A stretch of DNA of 18,957 nucleotides from an uncultured Ilumatobacter sp. (GTDB lineage Bacteria; Actinomycetota; Acidimicrobiia; Acidimicrobiales; Ilumatobacteraceae). The DNA is taken from positions 1 through 18,957 of the forward strand of contig CALICC010000201.1 in assembly GCA_938049325.1 (NCBI GenBank), in the 5' to 3' direction. Under the pieces are notes generated by a model, which ran no database searches, had not been told where the DNA came from, and worked only from the letters and a program-made list of their open reading frames with translations. Every line of letters begins with the position of its first letter. The first letter of the stretch is position 1. Both the position numbers and the translations under genes were made by a program. Below, piece by piece: positions 1 through 7,374 of this stretch.

Positions 1-2
1 GT

Positions 3-719
3 CAGGTCTTGAACCAGCGTCGAGGCACCTTGATTCCGCTCGGCCTGGTCGGCCTGGTCGGCACGGGCTTGTGCGTCCTCCAGGCTGACTTGGGTTCGGC
101 GATCGTGCTTGGTGCCATCGTGTTCTCCATCGCATGGATCGCCGGCGTGCCGTTCCGCCCGCTCGCGCTGATGGGATCAGGTGCGACGGTCGGCGCCCTC
201 CTCTTCGTGATGTCGAGTCAGGCGCGCATCGATCGGTTCACCGCATTCCTCGACGTCACCGGAAACAAGGATCGTCTGTCGTGGCAGACCTACCAGGCGT
301 ACGTGAGCATGGCCTCGAGTGGTGTGAGCGGATCGGGTATCGGTGGCAGCAAGACCAAGCTCGGCTACCTGCCGTACGCGCACAGTGACTTCATCTTTGC
401 GATCATCGCCGACGAGCTCGGGCTGATCGGCGCGGCAGCTGTCATCGGCGGTTTCGCGATGCTCGTGTGGTTCGGCGTGCAGACGGCACTGGCCGCACCC
501 GACCGATTCGGCATGCTCGTCTCGGGCGGCGTCGCGGCATGGTTCGGTGTGCAAGCGGTCGTCAATCTCGGTGGCGTCACCGGGCTGATGCCCGTCACCG
601 GACTCACGCTGCCGTTCTTCTCAGCAGGCGGAAGCTCGTTGTTCGTGTCGATGTTCGCAGCCGGACTTCTGTTGAGCGTTGCTCGTCGCATCGGCACTCG
701 GCCGAACGCCGCAACGTGA
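3..719 (+). CDS. ftsW: FtsW, SEDS-family peptidoglycan glycosyltransferase (5' end cut off)
   Basis: The frame is open to the left edge, so only the C-terminal part is present. FtsW is the septal SEDS polymerase that joins lipid II into glycan strands in the inner membrane, together with a class B PBP. What is visible: the hydrophobic segment LQADLGSAIVL, a series of transmembrane helices, the signature LGYLPYAHSDFIFAIIADEL, and the late FtsW/RodA block NLGGVTGLMPVTGLTLPFF followed by SAGGSS. The Asp of HSDFIF (codon 387-389) matches the catalytic Asp of SEDS enzymes. The short Arg-containing tail is cytoplasmic. FtsW rather than RodA is inferred from its place immediately before murG. The stop overlaps the murG start by 4 bp (GTGA), which suggests translational coupling. 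Confidence 0.95.
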   Translation, partial: QVLNQRRGTLIPLGLVGLVGTGLCVLQADLGSAIVLGAIVFSIAWIAGVPFRPLALMGSGATVGALLFVMSSQARIDRFTAFLDVTGNKDRLSWQTYQAYVSMASSGVSGSGIGGSKTKLGYLPYAHSDFIFAIIADELGLIGAAAVIGGFAMLVWFGVQTALAAPDRFGMLVSGGVAAWFGVQAVVNLGGVTGLMPVTGLTLPFFSAGGSSLFVSMFAAGLLLSVARRIGTRPNAAT

Positions 720-1834
720 CGTCGACCGACACGTTTGCTGTCGTCACGGGTGGCGGCACGTCAGGCCACGTGTTGCCGGCGCTGGCAGTTGCCGACGCAC
801 TCGTGTCCGGGGGACGCGAGCCCGACGAAGTGCACTACATCGGATGCACCCGCGGCATCGAGTCTCGTCTCCTTCCGGAGACTCCGTACGCGGCGACCTA
901 CTTCGACGTCGTCGGATTTCAGCGTTCGTTGAGCCGTCGCAACCTCGCCTTTCTCCCCAAGATGTGGCGGGCGCGCCGCGCCGCTGTCGCGTTGCTTCGG
1001 AGCCTTCGCCCGAGAGTGGTCGTCAGTGTCGGTGGGTACGCGAGCATGCCGGTCGTTTTCGCCGCGAAGAAGCTCACCATCCCGCTCGTCGTCGTGTCGT
1101 ACGACCGTCGGCCGGGCCGAGCGAGTCAACTCGCTGCTCGCTCTGCTGCGGCGTGTGCGGTCGCGTTCGACAACTCACCGTTGCCCAATGCGACGCTGAC
1201 CGGTGCGCCGGTCCGTGAGGAGATCTTCGCCGTCGAGCGTGTCGCCGGTCGGGCCGCGGCTCGACGCAGTCTCGGAATCCCCGACGATCGATTCCTCGTT
1301 GCGATCATGGGTGGCTCGTTGGGGTCAGGGGTGCTCAACGGTGAGATCCGTCGCTATGTCACGCAGCACGACGACGACAACGACCTTGCCGTCAGACAGG
1401 TCGCGGGCGAACGATTCGCAAACGAGATCATCGAACTCGGTGCGGTCGACAACGGAATCATTCACCAGGTCGTGGGCTACGAGAACGATATGGCCAGCGT
1501 GTACGCAGCCGCCGATGTTCTCGTCGGGCGAGGTGGGGCGAGCACCGTCCACGAAGTGGCGGTCACCGGTATCCCGGCGATTCTCGTGCCGTGGTCGGGA
1601 GCGGCCGACGATCACCAGGTCGGCAACGTCGAGTGGCTCAGCGAAGTGGGCGCTGCGGTCATGCTCACCGAGTCGGAGCTGGGGCGCCTCGGCGACGAGA
1701 TCGAGCGTCTCCGTCACGACTCGGCGGCACGTGATGAGCTCGCTGCTGCCGCGAGTAAACGGGGAGAGATTCATCGATCGGGCGCATTGGCCGAGTTGAT
1801 CGAGCAGGTCGCCGTAATATCGCCTGCACTGTGA
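716..1834 (+). CDS. murG: MurG, UDP-GlcNAc:lipid I GlcNAc transferase
   Basis: MurG adds GlcNAc to lipid I to make lipid II on the inner face of the membrane. The 372-residue length is typical. Starting at GTG 716, the N-terminal Rossmann domain opens with GGGTSGH (12-18) and contains GGYASMPVVFAA (106-117). The C-terminal GT28 domain has GAPVREE (163-169), MGGSLGS (198-204), the donor-site run GRGGASTVHE (271-280) and DHQVGN (299-304). One oddity: the block that usually reads HEQNxxxGxxN reads VSYDRRPGRAS at 127-137, so the His, Glu, Gln and both Asn residues are all replaced. The start overlaps the ftsW stop (GTGA) and the stop overlaps the murC start (GTGA). There is no clear Shine-Dalgarno, which fits coupling to ftsW. 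The family call is secure; the acceptor-side variation is real but its effect is unknown. Confidence 0.95.
   Translation: MTSTDTFAVVTGGGTSGHVLPALAVADALVSGGREPDEVHYIGCTRGIESRLLPETPYAATYFDVVGFQRSLSRRNLAFLPKMWRARRAAVALLRSLRPRVVVSVGGYASMPVVFAAKKLTIPLVVVSYDRRPGRASQLAARSAAACAVAFDNSPLPNATLTGAPVREEIFAVERVAGRAAARRSLGIPDDRFLVAIMGGSLGSGVLNGEIRRYVTQHDDDNDLAVRQVAGERFANEIIELGAVDNGIIHQVVGYENDMASVYAAADVLVGRGGASTVHEVAVTGIPAILVPWSGAADDHQVGNVEWLSEVGAAVMLTESELGRLGDEIERLRHDSAARDELAAAASKRGEIHRSGALAELIEQVAVISPAL
1815..1820 (+). promoter_or_regulatory. Possible internal -10 box (TAATAT) before murC
   Basis: TAATAT is an A/T-rich hexamer in a GC-rich coding end, 10 nt before the murC GTG, which has no Shine-Dalgarno. 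It could give a near-leaderless murC message. There is no -35 at good spacing, and the hexamer is also plain murG coding sequence. Confidence 0.22.
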
Positions 1835-3237
1835 CCGTCAAGCTTCCAGCCCCCGTGGCACCTCTCGATCTGTCGATTCCCCACCGATTGCACGTTGTCG
1901 GCGTCGGGGGGCCTGGGATGAGTGCGATCGCCATCGCGCTCGCCGAAATGGGCCACGAGGTGTCGGGCACCGATCTGCGCGAACACCCGGTTCTCGAACG
2001 AGTGCGTGCGGCCCAGGTCGACGTGCGGATCGGCCACGACCGATCTCTGGTGCACGGCGTCGACGCCGTCACGGCGAGTAGCGCGATTCCTGATCGGAAC
2101 ATCGAGCTCGACGAGGCGCGCAACACGAACGTGACCGTGCTGCGTCGCGCCGGCATGCTCGCCTCGATCTGCGCGCAAGCGAAGTCGATCGCGGTCGCCG
2201 GTACGCACGGCAAGACCACCACCACGTCGATGTTGATGCTGATGATGGCCGAGGCAGGCATGCGTCCCAGCTTCGTCGTGGGTGGCGACGTCACCGATGT
2301 GGGCACCGGCGCACAGTGGACCCGCGGTGAGTGGTTGGTCGTCGAGGCTGACGAGAGCGATGGCACTCATCTCGAACTCCCGCTCTATGGCACGATCTTG
2401 ACCAATGTGGAGGTCGACCACCTCGACCACTACGGCTCCTTCGACGCCATCGTCGAGAGCTTCGGCACCTATCTGTCTCAGATCGACGGACCCAAGGTGG
2501 TCTGCTCGGACGACGCGGTGGCCAGCGAACTGGCGACACGACACGGCGCCGTGACGTATGGCTGCGAGCCGGGCGCTGATATTCGCGCCACCGACGTCCG
2601 AGCCGACAACGGGGCGTTCGTCTTCGACGTCCTGCAGCACGACGTACGTCTTGGGTCGATCGAGTTGCCGATGCGTGGCATTCACAACGTGGTCAACGCC
2701 ACAGGAGCGATCGCCATGGCTCTTCAGGTCGGTGTCGCGTTCGACGACATTCGCAACGCGTTGGCGAAGTTCGGTGGCGTGGCGCGTCGCTTCGATGTGC
2801 GAGGTGTCGATGGAGGAGCAACGTTCGTCGACGACTATGCGCACCTGCCGTCGGAGATCTCGGCGGTCCTCGCTGCAACTCGCCACAGTGGTGACAAGTG
2901 GAAGCGCGTCATCGCGGTCTTCCAACCCAATCGCTACAACCGGATCTCCGAGATCTGGGCCGACTACGGCGCGGCATTCGGTGATGCCGACATCGTCGTC
3001 CTGACCGACATCTACGCGTCCGGAACGACGCCGATTCCGGGAGTGACGGGCAAGCTCATCGTCAACGCCGTGACGGAGCACGATCCGAAGCAGCGCGTGG
3101 TGTGGTTGCCCCAACGCGACGATCTCGTGCAGTTCGTCGCCGGAGAGGCCCGCGACGGCGACATCGTGCTGTCGATGGGATGCGGAGACATTGCCACGCT
3201 GCCGTCGGAGGTGCTCGATGTGCGCAGCCCACGCTGA
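1831..3237 (+). CDS. murC: MurC, UDP-N-acetylmuramate--L-alanine ligase
   Basis: MurC is the ATP-dependent cytoplasmic ligase that adds L-Ala to UDP-MurNAc, the first step of the stem peptide. The protein has 468 residues. The N-terminal UDP-binding Rossmann domain shows HVVGVGGPGMSAIA (21-34) and VSGTDL (44-49). The central ATPase domain has the P-loop AGTHGKTTTTSM (123-134), then VVEADESDGTHLEL (170-183) and NVEVDHLDHYG (192-202). The C-terminal domain has RRFDVRG and DDYAHLPSEI, a mild variant of the usual DDYGHHPTE. The GTG start shares GTGA with the murG stop. No Shine-Dalgarno is visible, but TAATAT lies about 10 nt upstream. The 3' end overlaps murB by 20 bp. Confidence 0.96.
   Translation: MTVKLPAPVAPLDLSIPHRLHVVGVGGPGMSAIAIALAEMGHEVSGTDLREHPVLERVRAAQVDVRIGHDRSLVHGVDAVTASSAIPDRNIELDEARNTNVTVLRRAGMLASICAQAKSIAVAGTHGKTTTTSMLMLMMAEAGMRPSFVVGGDVTDVGTGAQWTRGEWLVVEADESDGTHLELPLYGTILTNVEVDHLDHYGSFDAIVESFGTYLSQIDGPKVVCSDDAVASELATRHGAVTYGCEPGADIRATDVRADNGAFVFDVLQHDVRLGSIELPMRGIHNVVNATGAIAMALQVGVAFDDIRNALAKFGGVARRFDVRGVDGGATFVDDYAHLPSEISAVLAATRHSGDKWKRVIAVFQPNRYNRISEIWADYGAAFGDADIVVLTDIYASGTTPIPGVTGKLIVNAVTEHDPKQRVVWLPQRDDLVQFVAGEARDGDIVLSMGCGDIATLPSEVLDVRSPR
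3207..3211 (+). promoter_or_regulatory. murB Shine-Dalgarno GGAGG
   Basis: GGAGG lies inside the 3' end of murC, 6 nt before ATG 3218. It decides the murB start against the longer in-frame TTG at 3191. Confidence 0.8.
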
Positions 3238-4168
3238 CGCGCTGCGTATCGCGTCGCAGGTGCTCGGTAACCGAGCCGACGTCGAGGTTCCGATCGGCCC
3301 GATGACGACCTACCGGGTCGGTGGTGCTGCCGATCTCTTCGTGCGCGCCACCAGCGACGACGACCTCGCGGTTGTCGCAGAGGCCGCAACGACAAGTGGT
3401 CTGCCGCTCCTGATCGTCGGGCGCGGTTCCAACCTGCTGGTGAGCGACAACGGTTTCCGAGGGATCGCGGTCTCCTTGGCCGACATGGCGAGATGCTCGG
3501 CGGTCGACATCGATGATGCGGCAGCCGTCGTCGACGCGGGGAGCGCGGTACTGCTCCCGGTACTCGCTCGAAAGCTCGCAAGCAGCGGACTCGCCGGATT
3601 CGAGTGGGCGGTCGGCGTGCCCGGGTCGATCGGTGGTGCGGTTCGGATGAACGCAGGTGGGCACGGGTCCGACATGTCGGAGTCTCTCGAGTCGATCTCC
3701 GTGTTCGACTTCGAACGGGCGGTCTTCGAGACGCGTGCCGCGGCCGATCTGGGGCTCCGTTTCCGCGGCAGTGCGATCGGGCCGAACGTCGCGGTACTCT
3801 CCGCGAGGCTGCAGCTGCGCGAAGGTGACCCTGTCGCGGCGCAGGCAGAACTGAGTGAGATCGTGTCGTGGCGGCGAGCGAACCAGCCCGGTGGTCAGAA
3901 TGCCGGCTCGGTATTCGTCAACCCCGTCCCCGGTGAGGTGAGCGCTGGAGCGTTGATCGACGAACTCGGCATGCGCGGGTTGCGGCTGGGATCGGCCACG
4001 GTCTCGGAGAAGCACGCAAACTTCATCCAAGCAGATGACGGGGGAGCGGCGAGCGACGTGCACGCCCTCATGGTCGTGGTGCGCGAACGCGTGGCGGAGG
4101 CGACGGGCTACGCGCTGCGCAGCGAGATCCGGCTCATCGGATTCCCCGAAGACGAGACGTTGCGATGA
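3218..4168 (+). CDS. murB: MurB, UDP-N-acetylenolpyruvoylglucosamine reductase
   Basis: MurB is an FAD enzyme that reduces the enolpyruvyl group with NADPH to give UDP-MurNAc. I chose ATG 3218 (316 residues) because GGAGG at 3207-3211 lies 6 nt upstream. A longer TTG start at 3191 would add only a nonconserved Arg-rich stretch and has no better ribosome site. FAD-domain motifs: TTYRVGGAADL (30-40), GRGSNLLVSD (68-77), and GVPGSIGGAVRMNAG (133-147). The substrate domain has NAGSVFVNP (228-236), where Ser231 is the expected proton donor; the usual Lys of SVFKNP is Val here. SEKHANFI (263-270) is present, and Glu303 in SEIRLIG is the expected catalytic Glu. The stop overlaps the ftsQ start (ATGA). 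Many Actinobacteria keep murB outside this cluster. Confidence 0.95.
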   Translation: MCAAHADALRIASQVLGNRADVEVPIGPMTTYRVGGAADLFVRATSDDDLAVVAEAATTSGLPLLIVGRGSNLLVSDNGFRGIAVSLADMARCSAVDIDDAAAVVDAGSAVLLPVLARKLASSGLAGFEWAVGVPGSIGGAVRMNAGGHGSDMSESLESISVFDFERAVFETRAAADLGLRFRGSAIGPNVAVLSARLQLREGDPVAAQAELSEIVSWRRANQPGGQNAGSVFVNPVPGEVSAGALIDELGMRGLRLGSATVSEKHANFIQADDGGAASDVHALMVVVRERVAEATGYALRSEIRLIGFPEDETLR

Positions 4169-5397
4169 GCCGATTCAAGCTGCGTGGCCGTCGTCAAGCG
4201 GCAGATGTTGCGCCGCGTGCCGCCGATGTCGACACGAGTGATGTCAAAATCGTGCAACGCGACCCCGTTGCCCCGGTCGACGATTCGGCAGATCTGCTCG
4301 CTGAGCTGTCGGTGGCGTTCTCCGACGACGACACGAGTGACGACACCGATCCCGATGCCTCGGAGCCCGGCGCCGCCGACGACACAGCAGACGACGACAC
4401 GGCCGACAACACGGCCGCGGGATCGGCCATTGACGAGTCCGTCGACGCCTCGCCGGCGGCCTCGACATCTGGCATCACCACGATTGCGATCGGAGGTGAT
4501 GACGATCTGCCAGATGCGGTCTACCTCGACGACGAGCTGGGCCTCGGTACCGGAGACGCCGACACGGTGTTCATCGACGACGACGGCACCGGCGACGCGG
4601 TGCTTCCGCAAGACGCCACGGCACGCGGGATCGAGCCGCGCCTGCGTCAGCGACGAATCGGGGTCCGTCGTGCCGAGGGGCGTCGGCGTCTCAAGTGGAT
4701 GGCCGTCGTCGGGACGATCGCGGTCATCGTCATCGGCGTGCTCGCCGTGCTCGGATCGTCGTGGTTCTCCGTCGAGTCGTGGGAACTCGACGGCCTGGAG
4801 AATGCGAACCGCAGCGATGTGGCTGCGGTGATCGAAGATCTGATCGGTACGCCGGTCCTCCTGGTCGATACCGACGAGGCCGAGGAGCGGCTCGAACGCA
4901 TTGCCTGGATCGAAAGTGCTCGAGTGCGGACCGATTTCCCGTCGAGCGTTTCGATCGAGATCCGCGAGCGCACGCCGGTTGCCACTGCGCGTGGAGCCGA
5001 TGGCCGGTTCCGAATTCTCGACGCCGAAGGCCGTGTGCTCGACGTGATCGACGGGCAGCCGATCGCGTTCGTGCTCGTCACGGGAGCTGCGACGGTCGAT
5101 CTCGAACCCGGTCAGTTCGCGGACGTCGGCACGTCAGCTGCTGCTGCAATGGTGCCCAAGCTGACTCCCGAGATCAGGTCCCGCCTGGTGTCGATGTCAA
5201 CGACTCCTGATGGCTCTGACCTGCGGTTTCTTCTGTCGAACGAGCCGGGCGAGAACATCGAAGCGCGGCTCGGCGCGGCGATTTCGGACAACGATCAACT
5301 CGAGCGTCTGGTGCGACTGGAGCGGGTCCTCGGTGACGTGATCGGCTCCGATACCACCGTGATCGACGTCTCGACGGCCGAGACGACCGAGCGCTGA
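4165..5397 (+). CDS. ftsQ: FtsQ/DivIB-type divisome protein with long acidic N-terminus
   Basis: FtsQ is a single-pass membrane protein that links early and late divisome parts (FtsL/FtsB, FtsW/FtsI). The protein has 410 residues. A cytoplasmic region of about 175 residues is strongly acidic and Asp/Thr/Ala-rich at 50-150, then basic (Arg-rich) at 152-177. One transmembrane helix follows at about 178-198, then the POTRA domain (about 200-270: WFSVESWELDG, TPVLLVDTDEAEERLERIAWI, FPSSVSIEIRERTPVA) and an FtsQ beta domain (GRFRILDAEGRVLD onward). The order of basic stretch, helix and POTRA defines the family. The acidic cytoplasmic arm is much longer than in E. coli FtsQ (276 residues in total). 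The ATG overlaps the murB stop. It is the last gene before a 180-bp gap. Confidence 0.92.
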   Translation: MSRFKLRGRRQAADVAPRAADVDTSDVKIVQRDPVAPVDDSADLLAELSVAFSDDDTSDDTDPDASEPGAADDTADDDTADNTAAGSAIDESVDASPAASTSGITTIAIGGDDDLPDAVYLDDELGLGTGDADTVFIDDDGTGDAVLPQDATARGIEPRLRQRRIGVRRAEGRRRLKWMAVVGTIAVIVIGVLAVLGSSWFSVESWELDGLENANRSDVAAVIEDLIGTPVLLVDTDEAEERLERIAWIESARVRTDFPSSVSIEIRERTPVATARGADGRFRILDAEGRVLDVIDGQPIAFVLVTGAATVDLEPGQFADVGTSAAAAMVPKLTPEIRSRLVSMSTTPDGSDLRFLLSNEPGENIEARLGAAISDNDQLERLVRLERVLGDVIGSDTTVIDVSTAETTER

Positions 5398-5480
5398 GTC
5401 GTGCTCCCTTGCACGCAGCGCGGCGGTTCCGGCGCTAGCGTCCCTCTGCGGCGCTGACAGACCTGGCAGAATGCCGAAAC

Positions 5481-5502
5481 GGATCACGCTCGCGTGTGAT
5501 CC
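5481..5502. repeat. Inverted repeat / hairpin upstream of ftsZ
   Basis: GGATCACGC and GTGTGATCC form a 9-bp stem (one G.U pair) closed by a 4-nt loop, TCGC. No U-rich run follows, so it is unlikely to be a classical terminator. It could be an RNA hairpin in the ftsZ leader or a dyad operator. Confidence 0.5.
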
Positions 5503-5564
5503 ACACAACAACATCATGAACGCTTTCTCGAAAACTCACCCCGCTGCACGACGTGCGGCTCCCT

Positions 5565-5569
5565 GGAGG
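5565..5569 (+). promoter_or_regulatory. ftsZ Shine-Dalgarno GGAGG
   Basis: GGAGG with 8-nt spacing to ATG 5578. It is one of the few strong ribosome sites in the window, fitting the high FtsZ level cells need, and it lies within the possible leader ORF. Confidence 0.85.
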
Positions 5570-5577
5570 ATCCACTG

Positions 5578-6687
5578 ATGGTCGGCACGCCGCAGAATTA
5601 TCTCGCCGTGATCAAGGTGATCGGCGTTGGAGGTGGCGGGGTCAACGCCGTCAACCGGATGATCGACGCAGGTCTCAAAGGCGTCGAGTTCATCGCCGTC
5701 AACACCGACGCTCAGGCGCTGCTGATGTCGGATGCCGACGTCAAGCTCGACATCGGCCGTGAACTCACCCGCGGCCTCGGTGCCGGGAGCGACCCCGAGG
5801 TCGGTCGCGAGGCAGCCGAGTCGCATCGCGACGAAATCGAAGAGATGGTGCGTGGCGCCGACATGGTGTTCATCACCGCAGGTGAGGGAGGTGGCACCGG
5901 AACCGGCGCCGCGCCGGTCATCGCCGAAGTCTCGCGTGAAGCCGGAGCGCTGACGATCGGTGTTGTCACCCGCCCGTTCTCCTTCGAAGGCCGTCGCCGT
6001 TCGGTGCAAGCCGACAATGGTGTGCAGAAGCTGAAGGAGAAGGTCGACACGCTGATCGTCATTCCGAATGATCGACTCCTGACGGTCGCCAACGACAAGA
6101 CGAGTGTGCTCAATGCCTTCAAGATGGCCGATGAGGTCTTGTTGCAGGGTGTTTCCGGCATCACAGGTCTCATCACCACGCCCGGTCTGATCAACACGGA
6201 CTTCGCCGACGTGAAAGCCGTGCTCCGTGACGCTGGTACGGCGCTCATGGGTATTGGCCAAGCAAGTGGTGACGAGCGAGCGGTGTCGGCCGCCAAGGCA
6301 GCGATTTCGAGCCCGCTGCTCGAATCGGCGATCGATGGCGCACGCGGTGTCCTGCTCAACATCACTGGACCGTCCAGCATGGGTCTGTTCGAGATGAACG
6401 CGGCCGCCGAGATCATCCACGGCGTTGCTCACCAAGACGCACTGATCATCTTCGGTACGGTCGTCGACGACGAGATGGGCGACGAAGTGCGCGTCACGGT
6501 GATCTCGGCTGGATTCGATCGAGTCGACAGTGGGCCGGGAATGCCGGTGACACCGATCGGTGGTTCGGCCGACAATCAGCCGCGAACCTCGCCGACTCGG
6601 ATCACCGAACTCTTCGGCGACGTCGACGATGCGGATCCGCTCGCCGACGATGATGACGACTTCGACGTTCCATCGTTCCTCAAGTGA
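5578..6687 (+). CDS. ftsZ: FtsZ, tubulin-like cell division GTPase
   Basis: FtsZ polymerises with GTP into the Z-ring at mid-cell and recruits the divisome. The protein has 369 residues. Visible motifs: VIGVGGGGVNAVN (14-26), VNTDAQAL (41-48), the tubulin signature GGGTGTGAAP (104-113), TRPFSFEGRRR (131-141), the T7 synergy loop NTDFADVKAVL (206-216), and the C-terminal partner-binding peptide DDFDVPSFLK (360-369) after a short acidic linker. The T7 Asp residues needed for GTP hydrolysis are intact. The start ATG 5578 is set by GGAGG at 5565-5569. With no ftsA nearby, the C-terminal peptide is expected to bind SepF, encoded three genes downstream. The linker is short (about 40 residues). Confidence 0.98.
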   Translation: MVGTPQNYLAVIKVIGVGGGGVNAVNRMIDAGLKGVEFIAVNTDAQALLMSDADVKLDIGRELTRGLGAGSDPEVGREAAESHRDEIEEMVRGADMVFITAGEGGGTGTGAAPVIAEVSREAGALTIGVVTRPFSFEGRRRSVQADNGVQKLKEKVDTLIVIPNDRLLTVANDKTSVLNAFKMADEVLLQGVSGITGLITTPGLINTDFADVKAVLRDAGTALMGIGQASGDERAVSAAKAAISSPLLESAIDGARGVLLNITGPSSMGLFEMNAAAEIIHGVAHQDALIIFGTVVDDEMGDEVRVTVISAGFDRVDSGPGMPVTPIGGSADNQPRTSPTRITELFGDVDDADPLADDDDDFDVPSFLK

Positions 6688-6696
6688 GTTGAGCGG

Positions 6697-7374
6697 GTGA
6701 CGCACCCGCTTTTCGACACCCTGATCGCCAGCGCTCAACGACGGATCTCCGTCGTCGCAACCGAGCGCGACGATGGCGACATGCATCCGCTGCACGTCGA
6801 CGCGCAGGTCGGCCCATGGTGGATGCTCGACCAAGTCCACGGGGTCTCCGTGTATTCGGTGGCCGGGGGTGAACCGATCGTGCCGACAGCGGCGGTTGGT
6901 GACGTGATGGTGACCAACGAAGTCGATGTCGCGCTCGCGATCTGGTCCGCCGATTGCGCCCCACTGGTGCTCGCATCCGACGACGGCACCGTGGTGGCGG
7001 CCCACGGTGGTTGGCGTGGGCTTGCCGCCGGCATCGTCGACGTCGCCGTCGACGCAGCCGAACGCTCGGGTGGCACGATTGCCGCCGCCGTCCTCGGCCC
7101 CTTGATCCATCCGTGCTGCTATGCGTTCGGCCAGAGCGACCTCGACTCGGTCGCTCGAGGGCTCGATATCGCGCCCGAGCTCATCGCCGGCCGGACCGCA
7201 ACAGGTGCAGTGGCGCTCGACGTCCCCGTCGCCATGCGTGCCGCGCTCGCCCGCCGAGGTGTCGCCCTGGATGTCACCGGTCCGTGCACCGGATGTGATG
7301 AACGGTGGTTCTCGCATCGCGTTCGTGTGGATGCCGAACGACATGCCACCGTGGTGTACGTGGAGGCAGCGTGA
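6697..7374 (+). CDS. pgeF: PgeF/YfiH-type multicopper-fold peptidoglycan editing factor
   Basis: A member of the laccase-domain (YfiH, DUF152) family. In E. coli the homologue removes wrongly made UDP-MurNAc-L-Ser, and homologues have also been reported to act on purine nucleosides. The protein has 225 residues from GTG 6697, 9 nt after ftsZ. The three metal ligands are visible as His48 (QVHG), Cys87 (SADCAPLVL) and His103 (AAHGGWRG). GPLIHPCCYAFG (134-145) and GPCTGCDERWFSHR (195-208) complete the family pattern. The place between ftsZ and yggS is the usual actinobacterial one, which suggests a role linked to wall synthesis. The stop overlaps the yggS GTG. Confidence 0.9.
   Translation: MTHPLFDTLIASAQRRISVVATERDDGDMHPLHVDAQVGPWWMLDQVHGVSVYSVAGGEPIVPTAAVGDVMVTNEVDVALAIWSADCAPLVLASDDGTVVAAHGGWRGLAAGIVDVAVDAAERSGGTIAAAVLGPLIHPCCYAFGQSDLDSVARGLDIAPELIAGRTATGAVALDVPVAMRAALARRGVALDVTGPCTGCDERWFSHRVRVDAERHATVVYVEAA

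Larger units (their letters stand above)
5398..5577 (+). promoter_or_regulatory. ftsQ-ftsZ intergenic control region
   Basis: This 180-bp gap is the largest noncoding stretch in the window, and an ftsZ promoter is expected here. It contains a TAnnnT box (TAGCGT, 5436-5441) followed by CCC, with no clear -35. An inverted repeat lies at 5481-5502, a short ORF ends on the ftsZ start codon, and a strong Shine-Dalgarno (GGAGG, 5565-5569) lies 8 nt before the ftsZ ATG. The TAGCGT box resembles candidate -10 boxes before sepF, ileS and the DksA-like gene. I infer that ftsZ can be transcribed separately from ftsQ; no transcript start can be proved from sequence alone. Confidence 0.4.
5471..5578 (+). 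other. Possible 35-codon leader ORF ending on the ftsZ start (TGATG)
   Basis: An ATG at 5471 opens a frame encoding 35 residues beginning MPKRITLACDPHNN. It is basic and has a second in-frame ATG at 5516. Its TGA (5576-5578) shares one base with the ftsZ ATG, a termination-reinitiation arrangement, and the ftsZ Shine-Dalgarno lies inside it. Against it: there is no convincing ribosome site before ATG 5471, and 12 of the 34 codons between the start and the stop end in A or T, which is more than I would expect for a real gene here. An open frame this short is common by chance in such DNA. Listed as a candidate only. Confidence 0.18.

Noticed and set aside
467..715. In-frame upstream extension of murG
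   Set aside because: It overlaps the conserved C-terminal helices of ftsW in another frame and is Arg-rich; GTG 716 gives the normal MurG N-terminus.
1771..3114. A 447-codon minus-strand frame opposite murC
   Set aside because: It is antisense to a clear murC, with no motifs and no ribosome site.
5481..5502. Hairpin as an intrinsic terminator after ftsQ
   Set aside because: The stem is moderate and is followed by ACACAACAAC, with no U run, so it does not meet the usual terminator pattern.
5536..7344. A 602-codon minus-strand frame across ftsZ and pgeF
   Set aside because: It spans two well-supported plus-strand genes and their gap, and its translation resembles no protein family I know; it is a codon-bias shadow.
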